Assembly: GCF_019458805.1 (NCBI RefSeq)
Contig: NZ_JAIBOA010000005.1
Coordinates: forward strand, 124,001 to 188,000
DNA length: 64,000 nucleotides
Origin: Actinomadura parmotrematis
GTDB lineage: Bacteria; Actinomycetota; Actinomycetes; Streptosporangiales; Streptosporangiaceae
Direction of reading: 5' to 3'
Of this stretch, positions 31,560 through 39,362 are shown piece after piece (the stretch's first letter is position 1; each line of letters opens with the position of its first letter). The translations under genes and the position numbers were made by a program. The notes below the pieces were generated by a model. That model had not been told where the DNA came from. It saw nothing but the letters and a program-made list of their open reading frames with translations, and searched no databases.

Positions 31560-32375
31560 TCACCGCGTCCGCGTTCCCGCTCCGCTCGGCACGGCGCTCA
31601 ACGCGTCGCCCAGCGCACCGAGGTCGCCGCCCAGTTCGGCGACGGCCCGCCGGACGACGGCGATGTCCTTGCCGAGGAAGCCGCCCACCGACGTGGTGAA
31701 CGCCTCGACCGAGCCCCGCGCCGCGGCCCCGGCGAGCGCCCGGCTCGCGCCGCTCCCGTGCGGGAGGGCGCCGAGCAGCGTGCGCTCGTCCACGCCCAGC
31801 CGCGTCCCGAGGCGGACGGCCTCGGCCAGCAGCCCGATGTGGGCGGCGAAGAGCGCGTTGTTGACCAGCTTCACCCGCACGCCCGTCCCCGCCGGACCGA
31901 CGTGCAGCACGGGATCGCCGTAAGCCTCCAGCGCGGGCCGCACCCGCTCCATCGCCGTGTCCGGCCCGCCGGCGAACACCGTCAGCCGCCCGGCGGCGAT
32001 GTCGTGCGGGCCGCCGCTGACCGCGGCGTCCACCACGTCGATGCCGCGCGGCCCTGCGCGCTCGGCGACGTCGGCGACCGTCCCGGGGCTCACGGTCGTG
32101 TGCAGGACGACGACCGAACCGGGCGGCATCTCCTCCAGTACGGGCCCGGAGAGGCACACGTCCCGCACCTGCTCGTCGGTGAAGACGCACACCAGCACGG
32201 CGTCGGCTCCGGTGGCGACGGGCGCGGCCTCACTGAACGACGTGACGCCTTCCTGCTCAAGCGCGTGTCGGGCCGCGTCCGACCGCGCGAGCGCCCGGAC
32301 GTCGTGCCCCGCAGCGCAGAGTTGCCGCACCATCGGGAGGCCCATCCGCCCGGCACCCACGAATCCCAAGCGCAC
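31560..32375 (-). CDS. HIBADH-like NAD(P)-dependent beta-hydroxyacid dehydrogenase
   Basis: A 271-residue beta-hydroxyacid dehydrogenase: GFVGAGRMGLPMV at the N-terminus, DAAVSGGPHDIAAG as substrate loop and the catalytic Lys in GTGVRVKLVNN. GTG 32375 is chosen because GGGAG lies 5 bases before it and the Rossmann strand starts at once; an ATG at 32396 would add seven residues. It is a paralogue of the gene at 26.3 kb. An operator of the island type is 38 bases upstream of the start. Confidence 0.9.
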   Translation of the reverse strand: MRLGFVGAGRMGLPMVRQLCAAGHDVRALARSDAARHALEQEGVTSFSEAAPVATGADAVLVCVFTDEQVRDVCLSGPVLEEMPPGSVVVLHTTVSPGTVADVAERAGPRGIDVVDAAVSGGPHDIAAGRLTVFAGGPDTAMERVRPALEAYGDPVLHVGPAGTGVRVKLVNNALFAAHIGLLAEAVRLGTRLGVDERTLLGALPHGSGASRALAGAAARGSVEAFTTSVGGFLGKDIAVVRRAVAELGGDLGALGDALSAVPSGAGTRTR

Positions 32376-32412
32376 AGGATCTCCCTTGGACGGCATCAAC
32401 GATCTCGAATGA

Positions 32413-32429
32413 AGAGAATCATATTCTCA
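32413..32429 (-). promoter_or_regulatory. Operator upstream of HIBADH-like gene
   Basis: AGAGAAT-CAT-ATTCTCA, one mismatch from the TGAGAAT-N3-ATTCTCA consensus. It is the right-most copy and marks the probable right edge of the regulon. Confidence 0.7.
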
Positions 32430-32470
32430 TCTTTCTGCCAGGGGAATGCATGATCGGCGGGGTCGGCGGC

Positions 32471-32503
32471 TTGACCTTGACACGATGGCAGGTACTTCAC
32501 TGT
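32471..32503 (+). promoter_or_regulatory. Possible MerR-type promoter for the HEAT / MerR genes
   Basis: TTGACCTTGACACGATGGCAGG with flanking ACCT and AGGT half-sites lies 20-50 bases before the HEAT gene. An inverted repeat placed within the promoter spacer is the usual MerR layout, and a MerR gene is second in the operon, so autoregulation is likely. The -10 element is not clear. Confidence 0.45.
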
Positions 32504-32521
32504 GCCGAGGAGGTGGGACCG

Positions 32522-33184
32522 ATGACCGTGCAGGACCAGGACACGATGCGGGCTCTCCGGGGGCTCGAGCACAGCGACGCGTCGGTGCGGCTGCGCGCCG
32601 CGATGGCGGTCGGGACGGAGCCGGGCCCGCAGTTCGTCGACAAGCTCATCGAGCGGTGCGGGGTCGAGCCCGAGTTCTTCGTGCGGGACATGCTGACGTG
32701 GGCGCTCACCCGCCACCCGGCGGCGACGACGGTCCCGAGGCTGGTCGGCGAGCTGCGCTCGGAGCACGCGCAGGCGCGGAGCCAGGCGCTGCACACGCTG
32801 TCCAAGATCGGGGACCGGCGGGCGTGGCCGGCGATCACGCGGGCGCTGCTGACCGACGCCGCCGACGAGGTGGCGCGGAGCGCCTGGCGGGCGGCGGTCG
32901 TGCTCGTTCCCGAAGGCGAGGAGCCCGAGCTGGCCGCGGTGCTGGCGACGCAGCTCGGTCGTGGCGGCCGGGAGACGCAGCTGAGCCTCAGCCGGGCGCT
33001 GACGGCGCTCGGCGAGGTGATCGTGCCGGTGCTGCGCGCCGCGTCGGCGGCTCCCGACCCCGGTGTGCGCGCGCACGCGATGGCCACCGAGCGGCTGCTG
33101 CGCGACCCCGACGCCGGATTCGAGTCCGCGATCGAGGAGGCGAAGCGGCTGATGGCCCTCGGCACCGCCGGGCGGGAGGGATGA
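32522..33184 (+). CDS. HEAT-repeat domain protein
   Basis: A 220-residue all-helical protein with HEAT/PBS-lyase type repeats: LEHSDASVRLRAAMAVG, SEHAQARSQALHTLSKIGD, DAADEVARSAWRAAVVL and AAPDPGVRAHAMATERL. The ATG at 32522 has GAGGAGG 8 bases upstream, better than an earlier in-frame start at 32450. It precedes a MerR-HEAT fusion by 6 bases. The same repeat type in both products suggests they bind each other, with this one possibly acting as partner or antagonist of the regulator. No catalytic residues are seen. Confidence 0.85.
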   Translation: MTVQDQDTMRALRGLEHSDASVRLRAAMAVGTEPGPQFVDKLIERCGVEPEFFVRDMLTWALTRHPAATTVPRLVGELRSEHAQARSQALHTLSKIGDRRAWPAITRALLTDAADEVARSAWRAAVVLVPEGEEPELAAVLATQLGRGGRETQLSLSRALTALGEVIVPVLRAASAAPDPGVRAHAMATERLLRDPDAGFESAIEEAKRLMALGTAGREG

Positions 33185-33190
33185 CGGGCG

Positions 33191-34195
33191 ATGCTCATCG
33201 GTGAGGTCGCGCGGCGCTCCGGGGTCAGCGCCCGCATGCTCCGGCACTACGAGGCGCTCGGCCTGATCCGGCCGTCGGGGCGCACCGCGGCCGGCCACCG
33301 CGAGTACTCCGGCGAGGACATCCGGCGGATCTTCCACATCGAGAGCCTGCGAACCCTGGGGCTGTCGCTGCGCGAGGTGGGGCGCGCGCTGGACGATCCC
33401 GGCTTCACTCCCGCCGGGCTCGTCGACGACCTCGTCCGCCGGACGCGGGAGCGCATCGCGGCCGAGCAGGAGCTGCTCACGCGCCTGTGCCGGATCGGTT
33501 CGACCGGACCCGCCGATTGGGAGGACGTCCTGCAGACCGTCGGGCTCCTCCAGGCGCTGGGGTCGGACAGCGCCGCAAGGCGCCAACGCGCGGCGCTGTC
33601 CTCGGCCGAAGAAGGAGCGGCGCCGGTGGAGGCCCTGGTCGAGGCGGTGCTGAGCGAGGCGGACCCGGGCGTCGCCGGGGCCCTCCGCTGGGCTTTGGCG
33701 CGGTCGGGCGGCGACGGGCTGCCGCTTCTGGCCGAGGGTCTCGGCTCGCATGCGGCGGACGTGCGGGAACGCGCCGTCCGGGCCATCATCGAGATCCCGG
33801 ACGGCGCGGCGGCCGCGCTGCTCAAGGGCGCCCTCGCCCATCCCGACGTCACGGTCCGCAGGTGCGCGGCTCGGGAGCTGGGGGCACGCGGCGCGGTCGA
33901 GGCGGTGCCGGCGCTCATCGACATGATCGTCGACGGGGTGAACGACACGGAGGCGGCCGACGCGCTGGGCGCGCTGGCGAGCGATCCAGCGACGGCGGAC
34001 CGGATCGCCGCCGGACTCGTCGACCGCCTCGCCGGCGGCACCGGCGAGGCGCCCGCGCGCAGGCGGCTGGCGCAGGCGCTCGCCGACATCCCGGGGGCCA
34101 CGGCCTCGCGCGCCCTCGCCGACCTGACGCACGACGAGGACCGAGCGGTCGCGCTGACCGCGACGTACGTTCTCAAGCTGCGCGACGAGCCCTGA
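33191..34195 (+). CDS. MerR family regulator fused to HEAT repeats
   Basis: A 334-residue protein. Residues 1-70 form a MerR winged helix (IGEVARRSGVSARMLRHYEALGLI, GHREYSGEDIRRI), followed by a dimerisation helix to about residue 110. From about 130 to the end are HEAT-like repeats (SHAADVRERAVRAIIEIPD, AHPDVTVRRCAARELGARG). No effector-binding cysteines or GyrI-like domain are present, so the signal is probably a protein or other ligand held by the HEAT part. It is in an operon with the HEAT protein. Confidence 0.92.
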   Translation: MLIGEVARRSGVSARMLRHYEALGLIRPSGRTAAGHREYSGEDIRRIFHIESLRTLGLSLREVGRALDDPGFTPAGLVDDLVRRTRERIAAEQELLTRLCRIGSTGPADWEDVLQTVGLLQALGSDSAARRQRAALSSAEEGAAPVEALVEAVLSEADPGVAGALRWALARSGGDGLPLLAEGLGSHAADVRERAVRAIIEIPDGAAAALLKGALAHPDVTVRRCAARELGARGAVEAVPALIDMIVDGVNDTEAADALGALASDPATADRIAAGLVDRLAGGTGEAPARRRLAQALADIPGATASRALADLTHDEDRAVALTATYVLKLRDEP

Positions 34196-34294
34196 CGGCT
34201 ATCGAGGACGTTCCTATCGTCATGGCATATGCGTGTGCACATCCGCATACCGGATCGCGATACCTCGCACATGAGGCCGCCAGTGCTCCCGGGT

Positions 34295-34338
34295 CTCGCG
34301 TTTCCGAGACCCGGTGCGCCGCGTCCCGGAAACGCGAG
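34295..34338. terminator. Strong hairpin without a U-tract, possible terminator
   Basis: CTCGCGTTTCCG (34295-34306) and CGGAAACGCGAG (34327-34338) are perfect 12-base arms around a 20-base loop. It is 100 bases after the MerR stop, in the 330-base gap 34196-34525. No T-run follows, so it may be a GC-rich actinobacterial terminator or an RNA-protecting structure. The rest of the gap shows no gene; a ribosome site GAAGGAG precedes the next start. Confidence 0.45.
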
Positions 34339-34525
34339 CGATCCCTTAAAGGAAAGAGGGAAAGAACCGGCCCACCGGCCGGGAGGTGATCAATCGGACT
34401 CTGGTCGCACGGAGGCCATCACGGCCTGTAAGGTTCCGCTCACAGTCGAAAACCAGTTCGGCCCCCAACGGTGCGTCCAACACCGCTGAGGGCCTGACCA
34501 CACCAAGACTTCGAAGGAGTCTCAG

Positions 34526-35614
34526 GTGGATACCCATCATGCTAGCGCGGGCGTGCAGGCGCCGCCGGAAGAGCGCCGCACCGCCGGCGTTCGCCGCGTC
34601 AAAGCACGCCACGACGCGCACTTCACGATCATCCCCAACGGCCTCGCCCAGCAGAACGGCCTGTCGCTGCGCGCCCGCGGCCTCGCCCTGTTCCTGCTGT
34701 CGATGCCCGACGGCACCGACGCCAGCATTAAAGGTCTCGCCGCGACCATGCGCGAAGGGCAGACCGCCATCGCCGCCGCCCTGCGCGAGCTGGAGGCCGC
34801 CGGATACCTCATCCGCGCCCTCGTCCGCGACGCACACGGCCAGGTGAGCACCCGCACCGTGCTGTGGGACGTCCCCGCCGCCGACGCCGGGACCGCGTGC
34901 GAGGCCACCCCGCCTGCCACCCCGGACGCGCCCGAGCCCCGGCCACGTCCCGTCCCGGCCCGCCTCGGCTCGTCCGCACGCGGCGTCCCGGCGCCGCAAC
35001 CTGCCGCACCCTCCGCGCCACCCCGCGCTCTCACCGGGCTCACGCCCGTCGTGCCGTCCACCGCCTTGCCTACCGCACCGTCCGCCGTCACGCCCGCCAT
35101 CACGGTCGTGCCCAAGCCTCGGCAGCCTTGTCTCAGCCCGTCCGCGCGCGGCGTCCCGGCGCCCGAATCCGCCGCACCCGCCGCCCCGCCCCGCGCACTC
35201 GCCGAGCTCACGCCCCCCGCACGCCTCCTCCTGGAGGCCACCGGCAGCGACGCCCGCCTGACGCTCGGCGCCACCGAGATCCCCGGCCTGGCCGAACTCG
35301 TCGACCAAGCCCTCACCGCAGGCGTCCCCGCCTCCCACATCCGCGAACGCCTCACCACCGGACTGCCACCGAACGTCCGCCACCCGGCCGCCCTCCTGCG
35401 CCACCGCCTGACCGAGCACCTCCCGATCTGGCGGGCCGCCGCCGCGCTGCGCGCCGCGCCCGAACCACCCGCACCGCGTCTCGCCGAATGCACCACCTGC
35501 CGCGACCCGCTCCGACACCGCACGCCCGACGGCTTGTGCACCGCCTGCCGCCGGTCGCGCCCGCACGACATGCCCAGCGCCGCAACCGACACATCCGCAT
35601 CACGCTCGGGATAG
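34526..35614 (+). CDS. Helix-turn-helix protein with Pro/Ala linker and C-terminal zinc ribbon
   Basis: A 362-residue protein that I do not recognise as a named regulator. Residues 25-115 look like a winged helix (LSLRARGLALFLLSM, SIKGLAATMREGQTAIAAALRELEAAGYL), similar to HTH proteins on actinobacterial mobile elements. A long Pro/Ala linker holds an imperfect direct repeat: ARGVPAP at residues 151 and 207, 168 bp apart. The C-terminus has CTTC and CTAC, a likely zinc ribbon. GTG start with GAAGGAG upstream. DNA binding is likely; target unknown. Confidence 0.75.
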   Translation: MDTHHASAGVQAPPEERRTAGVRRVKARHDAHFTIIPNGLAQQNGLSLRARGLALFLLSMPDGTDASIKGLAATMREGQTAIAAALRELEAAGYLIRALVRDAHGQVSTRTVLWDVPAADAGTACEATPPATPDAPEPRPRPVPARLGSSARGVPAPQPAAPSAPPRALTGLTPVVPSTALPTAPSAVTPAITVVPKPRQPCLSPSARGVPAPESAAPAAPPRALAELTPPARLLLEATGSDARLTLGATEIPGLAELVDQALTAGVPASHIRERLTTGLPPNVRHPAALLRHRLTEHLPIWRAAAALRAAPEPPAPRLAECTTCRDPLRHRTPDGLCTACRRSRPHDMPSAATDTSASRSG

Positions 35615-35700
35615 ACGATCCCGACCGGCTCGCAAGCCGCCGCTGCCCCGGCGTCGTGGCGCCTGCCGTCTCGCCGCTGCTCGTGCGGGCCCGGACCCCC

Positions 35701-36069
35701 TCAGCGGAGGTCGGTGAGGGCCTCGTCGACCGTGGAGTACAGGGTCAGGTGGCGGTCGAGGCCGACGATGTCGAGGACGCGGATGACGCCGGGGCGGAGC
35801 GCCGCCAGCATCAGCCTGCCCCTGGCCTGGACGGTCGCGTGGTGCAGGCGCAGCACGACCTTCAGGCCGGCCGAGTCCAGGAAGGTGAGCTCGCTGAGGT
35901 CGAGCACCACGTCCAGGCGGCCTTCGGCGAACGCCGAGCCGAGGTCGGCGAGGATGTCGACCGCGGCCTGGTCGGCGGCCTCGCCCAGCGTCAGCTCGCC
36001 CGACAGCGTCACCACCGTCACCGTGCCCTCGGCCCGCGTGGCGGCCTTCAGCCCCATCCTGTCCCCCAT
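35701..36069 (-). CDS. STAS domain anti-sigma factor antagonist
   Basis: A 122-residue STAS protein. The phospho-acceptor motif LDLSELTFLDSAGL places the conserved Ser at residue 66, and the rest (GELTLGEA, VLDIVGLDRHLTLYSTVDEAL) fits SpoIIAA/RsbV-like antagonists. Unphosphorylated forms bind an anti-sigma kinase and free a sigma factor. No kinase or sigma gene is adjacent, so its partner lies elsewhere. Confidence 0.92.
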   Translation of the reverse strand: MGDRMGLKAATRAEGTVTVVTLSGELTLGEAADQAAVDILADLGSAFAEGRLDVVLDLSELTFLDSAGLKVVLRLHHATVQARGRLMLAALRPGVIRVLDIVGLDRHLTLYSTVDEALTDLR

Positions 36070-36138
36070 GATCCCCGTACTGCCGTCATCAGTGATTATC
36101 GGGCAGCTCGCGCACCCGTTGCACCGCTTCGGCAGGGT

Positions 36139-36412
36139 TCAGCGGGGTTCGGCGGGGATCGCGTGGAGGAGGGGGACGAGGTAGGTGCGGGCGAAGGCGC
36201 GCCGATCGGCGTCGTCGCCGGTCGGGATGCATCCCTGCGGGGTGAGGTGGAAGGACAGCGCCAGCCGGACCATGATCTCGGCGGTGGCGGCCGGGGCGGG
36301 CACCGGCGGGGAGTCCGCGGAGCGGCGGAACTGCTCGGCGAGGAAGTCGCGGGCGAAGGCCAGGCCCGGACCGGCCTCGGTGGTGAGGTGGGGCAGGATC
36401 ATCTCCGGCTCG
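36139..36412 (-). pseudogene. TetR regulator remnant, C-terminal part only
   Basis: About 90 codons read like the ligand-domain end of a TetR regulator: MILPHLTTEAGPGLAFARDFLAEQF, then EIMVRLALSFHLTPQG and ARTYLVPLLHAIPAEPR. The N-terminal HTH is absent. Upstream the frame runs into antisense of the P450 remnant. Its stop is intact at 36139. Confidence 0.65.
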
Positions 36413-37066
36413 GAGCTGATCCGGCTGGTGCGCCGGCTCGGCAAGGAGCGGCGCGGCGGGTCCGGCGACGACCTGGTCACCCGGCTGGTGACGCCGAACG
36501 CCGACGGCGAGGCGCTCACCTTCCAGGAGGCCGGGTCGTTCTTCATCCTGCCGGTCGCCGCCGGCAACGAGACGACCCGCAACGCCATCGCGCACGCCCT
36601 GCGGCTGTTCACCGAGTTCCCCGAGCAGCGGCGCCTACTCATGGCGGACTTCGAGGGCCGCATCGCCGGGGCCGTGGAGGAGGTCGTCCGCCACTCCACG
36701 CCCGTCATCCACTTCCGCCGCAACGTGACCCGCGACTGCGAGCTGAACGGGGCGCCGCTGAAGAAGGGCGACATGGTGGTGCTGCTCTGCAGCTCCGCCA
36801 ACCGCGACGAGGCGGTCTTCACCGACCCCGACGCCTTCGACATCACCCGGTCCCCCGACCCCCACGTCGGGTTCGGCGGCCCCGGCCCGCACTACTGCCT
36901 CGGCGTGCACCTGGCGCGCCGCGAGGTCACGGTGATGCTGCGCAAGCTGTTCACCCGGCTGCCCGACATCCGCGCGACCGGCGACCCCGACCGCCTGGCG
37001 TCCTCCTTCAGCAACGGCATCAAGCGCCTGCCGTTCGACTTCACCCCGCCCGCGCCGGACGCCTGA
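36413..37066 (+). pseudogene. Cytochrome P450 remnant, C-terminal half only
   Basis: About 217 codons covering helix H to the end of a P450. The I-helix AAGNETT, the ExxR pair in EEVVRHS and the heme loop FGGPGPHYC are all intact. The first 200 or so residues are missing, replaced by antisense of the TetR remnant. The open frame technically reaches back to an ATG at 36185 but that part has no P450 similarity. It cannot form a complete P450 fold. Confidence 0.75.
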
Positions 37067-37142
37067 CCCGGCGCGGAAAAGGGATCGGCCGGTGTTCCGA
37101 ACGGCCTTCGGCGGCGGCACGCCGCGTGCCATCATGATCGGC

Positions 37143-37973
37143 ATGACGGCCCGACCGCTGCCCGGCATCGACACCGCCCGCCCGTCCGCCGCGCGGGTGT
37201 ACGACTACCTGCTCGGCGGCAAGGACAACTACGAGGTCGACCGGCGGGCCGCCGACGCGGTCCTGCAAGGGTCGCCGCAGGCCCGCGAGGCCGCGGTGGA
37301 GAACCGTGCCTTCCTCGGGCGGATCGTCCGGCACCTGGTCGAGCACGAGGGGGTGCGGCAGTTCATCGACCTCGGCGCGGGGCTGCCCACCGCCGACAAC
37401 ACCCACCAGATCGCGCAGCGGCTCGACCCCGGCGCCCGGGTCCTGTACGCCGACCACGACCCGATCGTGCTGGCGCACGCCCGCGCCCTGCTGGCCGACC
37501 AGCCCGGCACCGCCTACGTGCAGGCCGACGTCCGCGACGCGGACGCCGTCCTCGCCGCCCCCGAGACCCGCGACGTGATCGATTTCGACCGGCCGGTCGC
37601 GGTGCTGGCGATCGCGGTGCTGCACTTCGTCCGCGACGGGGAGGACCCGGCCGGGCTCGTCCGCCGCTACGCCGCCGCGCTGCCGGCCGGCGGCTTCATC
37701 GCGCTCAGCCACGTCACCAGCGAGGGCATGGACCCCGAGGTCCGCGCCCGGATCCACGCCACCTACGACGACGCGCCCTCGCCGCTGCAGGTCCGCAGCC
37801 GCGAGCAGATCACCGCGCTGTTCGGCGACCTGGAACTCCGGCCGCCCGGCGTCGTCCCGGTGCGGGAGTGGCCGCGGCCCGGTTACGGCGAGCCGCTGCC
37901 GCTCACGCTGCTGGGCGGCCTGGCCCGCGTCGCCCCTCCGGCCGCTCAGCCGGTCACGCCGCCAGCAGGGTGA
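37143..37973 (+). CDS. SAM-dependent methyltransferase (Methyltransf_19 / DUF574 type)
   Basis: A 276-residue protein of the actinobacterial Methyltransf_19 family. Signature segments are GIDTARPSAARVYDYLLGGKDNYEVDR at the N-terminus, IDLGAGLPTADNTHQIAQ and YADHDPIVLAHARALL for SAM binding, and AIAVLHFVRDGEDP. These proteins are numerous in Streptomyces-like genomes and their substrates are unknown. The start is uncertain: ATG 37143 gives the usual family N-terminus, while the frame is open to 37092. A second copy is at 44.4 kb. Confidence 0.88.
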   Translation: MTARPLPGIDTARPSAARVYDYLLGGKDNYEVDRRAADAVLQGSPQAREAAVENRAFLGRIVRHLVEHEGVRQFIDLGAGLPTADNTHQIAQRLDPGARVLYADHDPIVLAHARALLADQPGTAYVQADVRDADAVLAAPETRDVIDFDRPVAVLAIAVLHFVRDGEDPAGLVRRYAAALPAGGFIALSHVTSEGMDPEVRARIHATYDDAPSPLQVRSREQITALFGDLELRPPGVVPVREWPRPGYGEPLPLTLLGGLARVAPPAAQPVTPPAG

Positions 37974-38382
37974 CGCCGAGCGCGACCAGCAGCGCGAGCT
38001 TGGCGGCCTCCAGCACGATGTAGACCAGGTGGCCGTGCGAGCGCGGCAGGTCCTCGCCCGCCAGGACGCGGTCGGAGCGCCGGTTGAGGCGCGGGCGGAC
38101 GACGCCGAGCTGCACCGCGAGCAGCACCGCCAGGCAGGCGGTGAGCACCACGGTCGCGGCCGGCGGGGAGCCCGCCGCGACCGCCACGACCACGACGACC
38201 GCGAGGGCGGTCTCGGCCAGGTTCAGGGCGCGGAAGACGATCCGGCCGATGCCGAGCCCGACGGGGATCGTCACGCCGGGGGCGCGGAACTTCAGCGGGG
38301 CCTCCAGGAAGGAGATGGCCAGCACCATCCCGGCCCACACGAAGGTCGCCGCCGCCGCGATCGCGCTCGCGGTCTGGTCCAT
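37954..38382 (-). CDS. Small integral membrane protein
   Basis: A 142-residue protein with four hydrophobic helices (TFVWAGMVLAISF, TALAVVVVVAVAAG, VVLTACLAVLLAVQL, LEAAKLALLVALGVTLLAA) and a charged loop PRLNRRSDRVLAGEDLPRS. It resembles DUF4149-like membrane proteins, but I cannot assign a function. It converges with the methyltransferase gene by a 20-base overlap. Confidence 0.75.
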   Translation of the reverse strand: MDQTASAIAAAATFVWAGMVLAISFLEAPLKFRAPGVTIPVGLGIGRIVFRALNLAETALAVVVVVAVAAGSPPAATVVLTACLAVLLAVQLGVVRPRLNRRSDRVLAGEDLPRSHGHLVYIVLEAAKLALLVALGVTLLAA

Positions 38383-38441
38383 CCCGCACCGCCCTCCCGG
38401 CCGGTTCCGTCCCGCCACGGGAAGGATACGACCGGCCGGCC

Positions 38442-39272
38442 TCAGGGCTCCGTGCGGGTCGCGGTGACGACGCCGGCGGTGTAGTCGACGTCGACGGCGC
38501 CGCCCGCCTCGTCGACGGCGGCGCCCGCGCCCGCCAGGACTTCGGCGAGCCCGTCCGGCGGGAGGCGGGTGAAGGCGCCCTGGGTCGGCATCATGTCCAG
38601 CAGCTCGTCGCGGGTGTAGGTCCGCGACCAGGCGAAGTCCCAGCGCTCGGGCTCGCCGAAGGCGCCCGTGCCGCGGATGCCGCCGGCGGCCCTGCCGAAC
38701 CCCGCCTCGTAGCCGCGCAGGGCGCCGCCCTTCGCCATCGCGCGGAAGTCGAACGGCGCGCCGGGCATCACCCGCTCGCAGACGTCGGCGATGGCCGCCG
38801 CGACGCCGTCGGGGAGGGCGAACACGTTCCAGAACAGTGCCAGCCTCCCGCCGGGGCGGAGGACGCCAGCGGCCTTGGCCGCACCGGCGGCCGGGTCGAT
38901 CCAGTGCCAGGACTGCGCGGCGATGACGGCGTCGAAGGCGCGGCCCGCGGGCTCCCACTCCTCGAACGTCGCCACCTCGACCTCCAGGCCGCGGCGGCGG
39001 GCGAAGGCCGCCATGCGCGCGTCGGGCTCCACGCCGAGGACGGCGCATCCGGCGTCCTGGAACTGCCGCGAGGCGATGCCGGTGCCGCAGCCGACGTCGA
39101 GGACGGAACGGCCCGGCGCGGCGGCGGCGACGCGCTCCACCATGGCCGCCGGATAGCGCGGCCGAGTACGGTCGTAGCGTTCGGCGTCGATGCCGAACGA
39201 CTCCGCCACTTGGCGGAGGCGATGCGGTTCGGGGACAGGTCCGGGCAGGCTTTCCGGCGACGGAGTGGGCAT
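38442..39272 (-). CDS. Class I SAM-dependent methyltransferase
   Basis: A 276-residue methyltransferase of the UbiE/type 11 kind. Motif I is VLDVGCGTGIASRQF, followed by GVEPDARMAAFA and AAQSWHWIDP. The start at 39272 lies inside a TGGGC/GCCCA palindrome shared with the divergent TetR gene. It probably methylates a small molecule and may give resistance to a compound sensed by that TetR. Confidence 0.9.
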   Translation of the reverse strand: MPTPSPESLPGPVPEPHRLRQVAESFGIDAERYDRTRPRYPAAMVERVAAAAPGRSVLDVGCGTGIASRQFQDAGCAVLGVEPDARMAAFARRRGLEVEVATFEEWEPAGRAFDAVIAAQSWHWIDPAAGAAKAAGVLRPGGRLALFWNVFALPDGVAAAIADVCERVMPGAPFDFRAMAKGGALRGYEAGFGRAAGGIRGTGAFGEPERWDFAWSRTYTRDELLDMMPTQGAFTRLPPDGLAEVLAGAGAAVDEAGGAVDVDYTAGVVTATRTEP

Positions 39273-39300
39273 GCGCCCACTATGAATGGGCGGGCGCCCA
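39265..39300. promoter_or_regulatory. Two operator-like palindromes between methyltransferase and TetR
   Basis: GTGGGC-ATGC-GCCCAC (39265-39280) and TGGGCG-GG-CGCCCA (39287-39300) have centres 21 bp apart. The first covers the methyltransferase start codon. Placement and spacing suggest binding of two TetR dimers to repress the methyltransferase. Confidence 0.6.
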
Positions 39301-39362
39301 CTCGTCAACCGGTGCGGGCCCGTGCGAGAGGAGGGGACGGTCCGTTGCCGACGGGGACGGCC

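Noticed and set aside
30130-32190. 686-codon open frame on the minus strand
   Set aside because: It runs antisense to the enoyl-CoA hydratase and out of frame with the HIBADH gene; Arg/Pro-rich with no family similarity, typical of GC-rich shadow frames.
36185-37066. Full-length 293-codon P450
   Set aside because: The first 75 codons are antisense of the TetR remnant and have no P450 similarity, so it is called a pseudogene.
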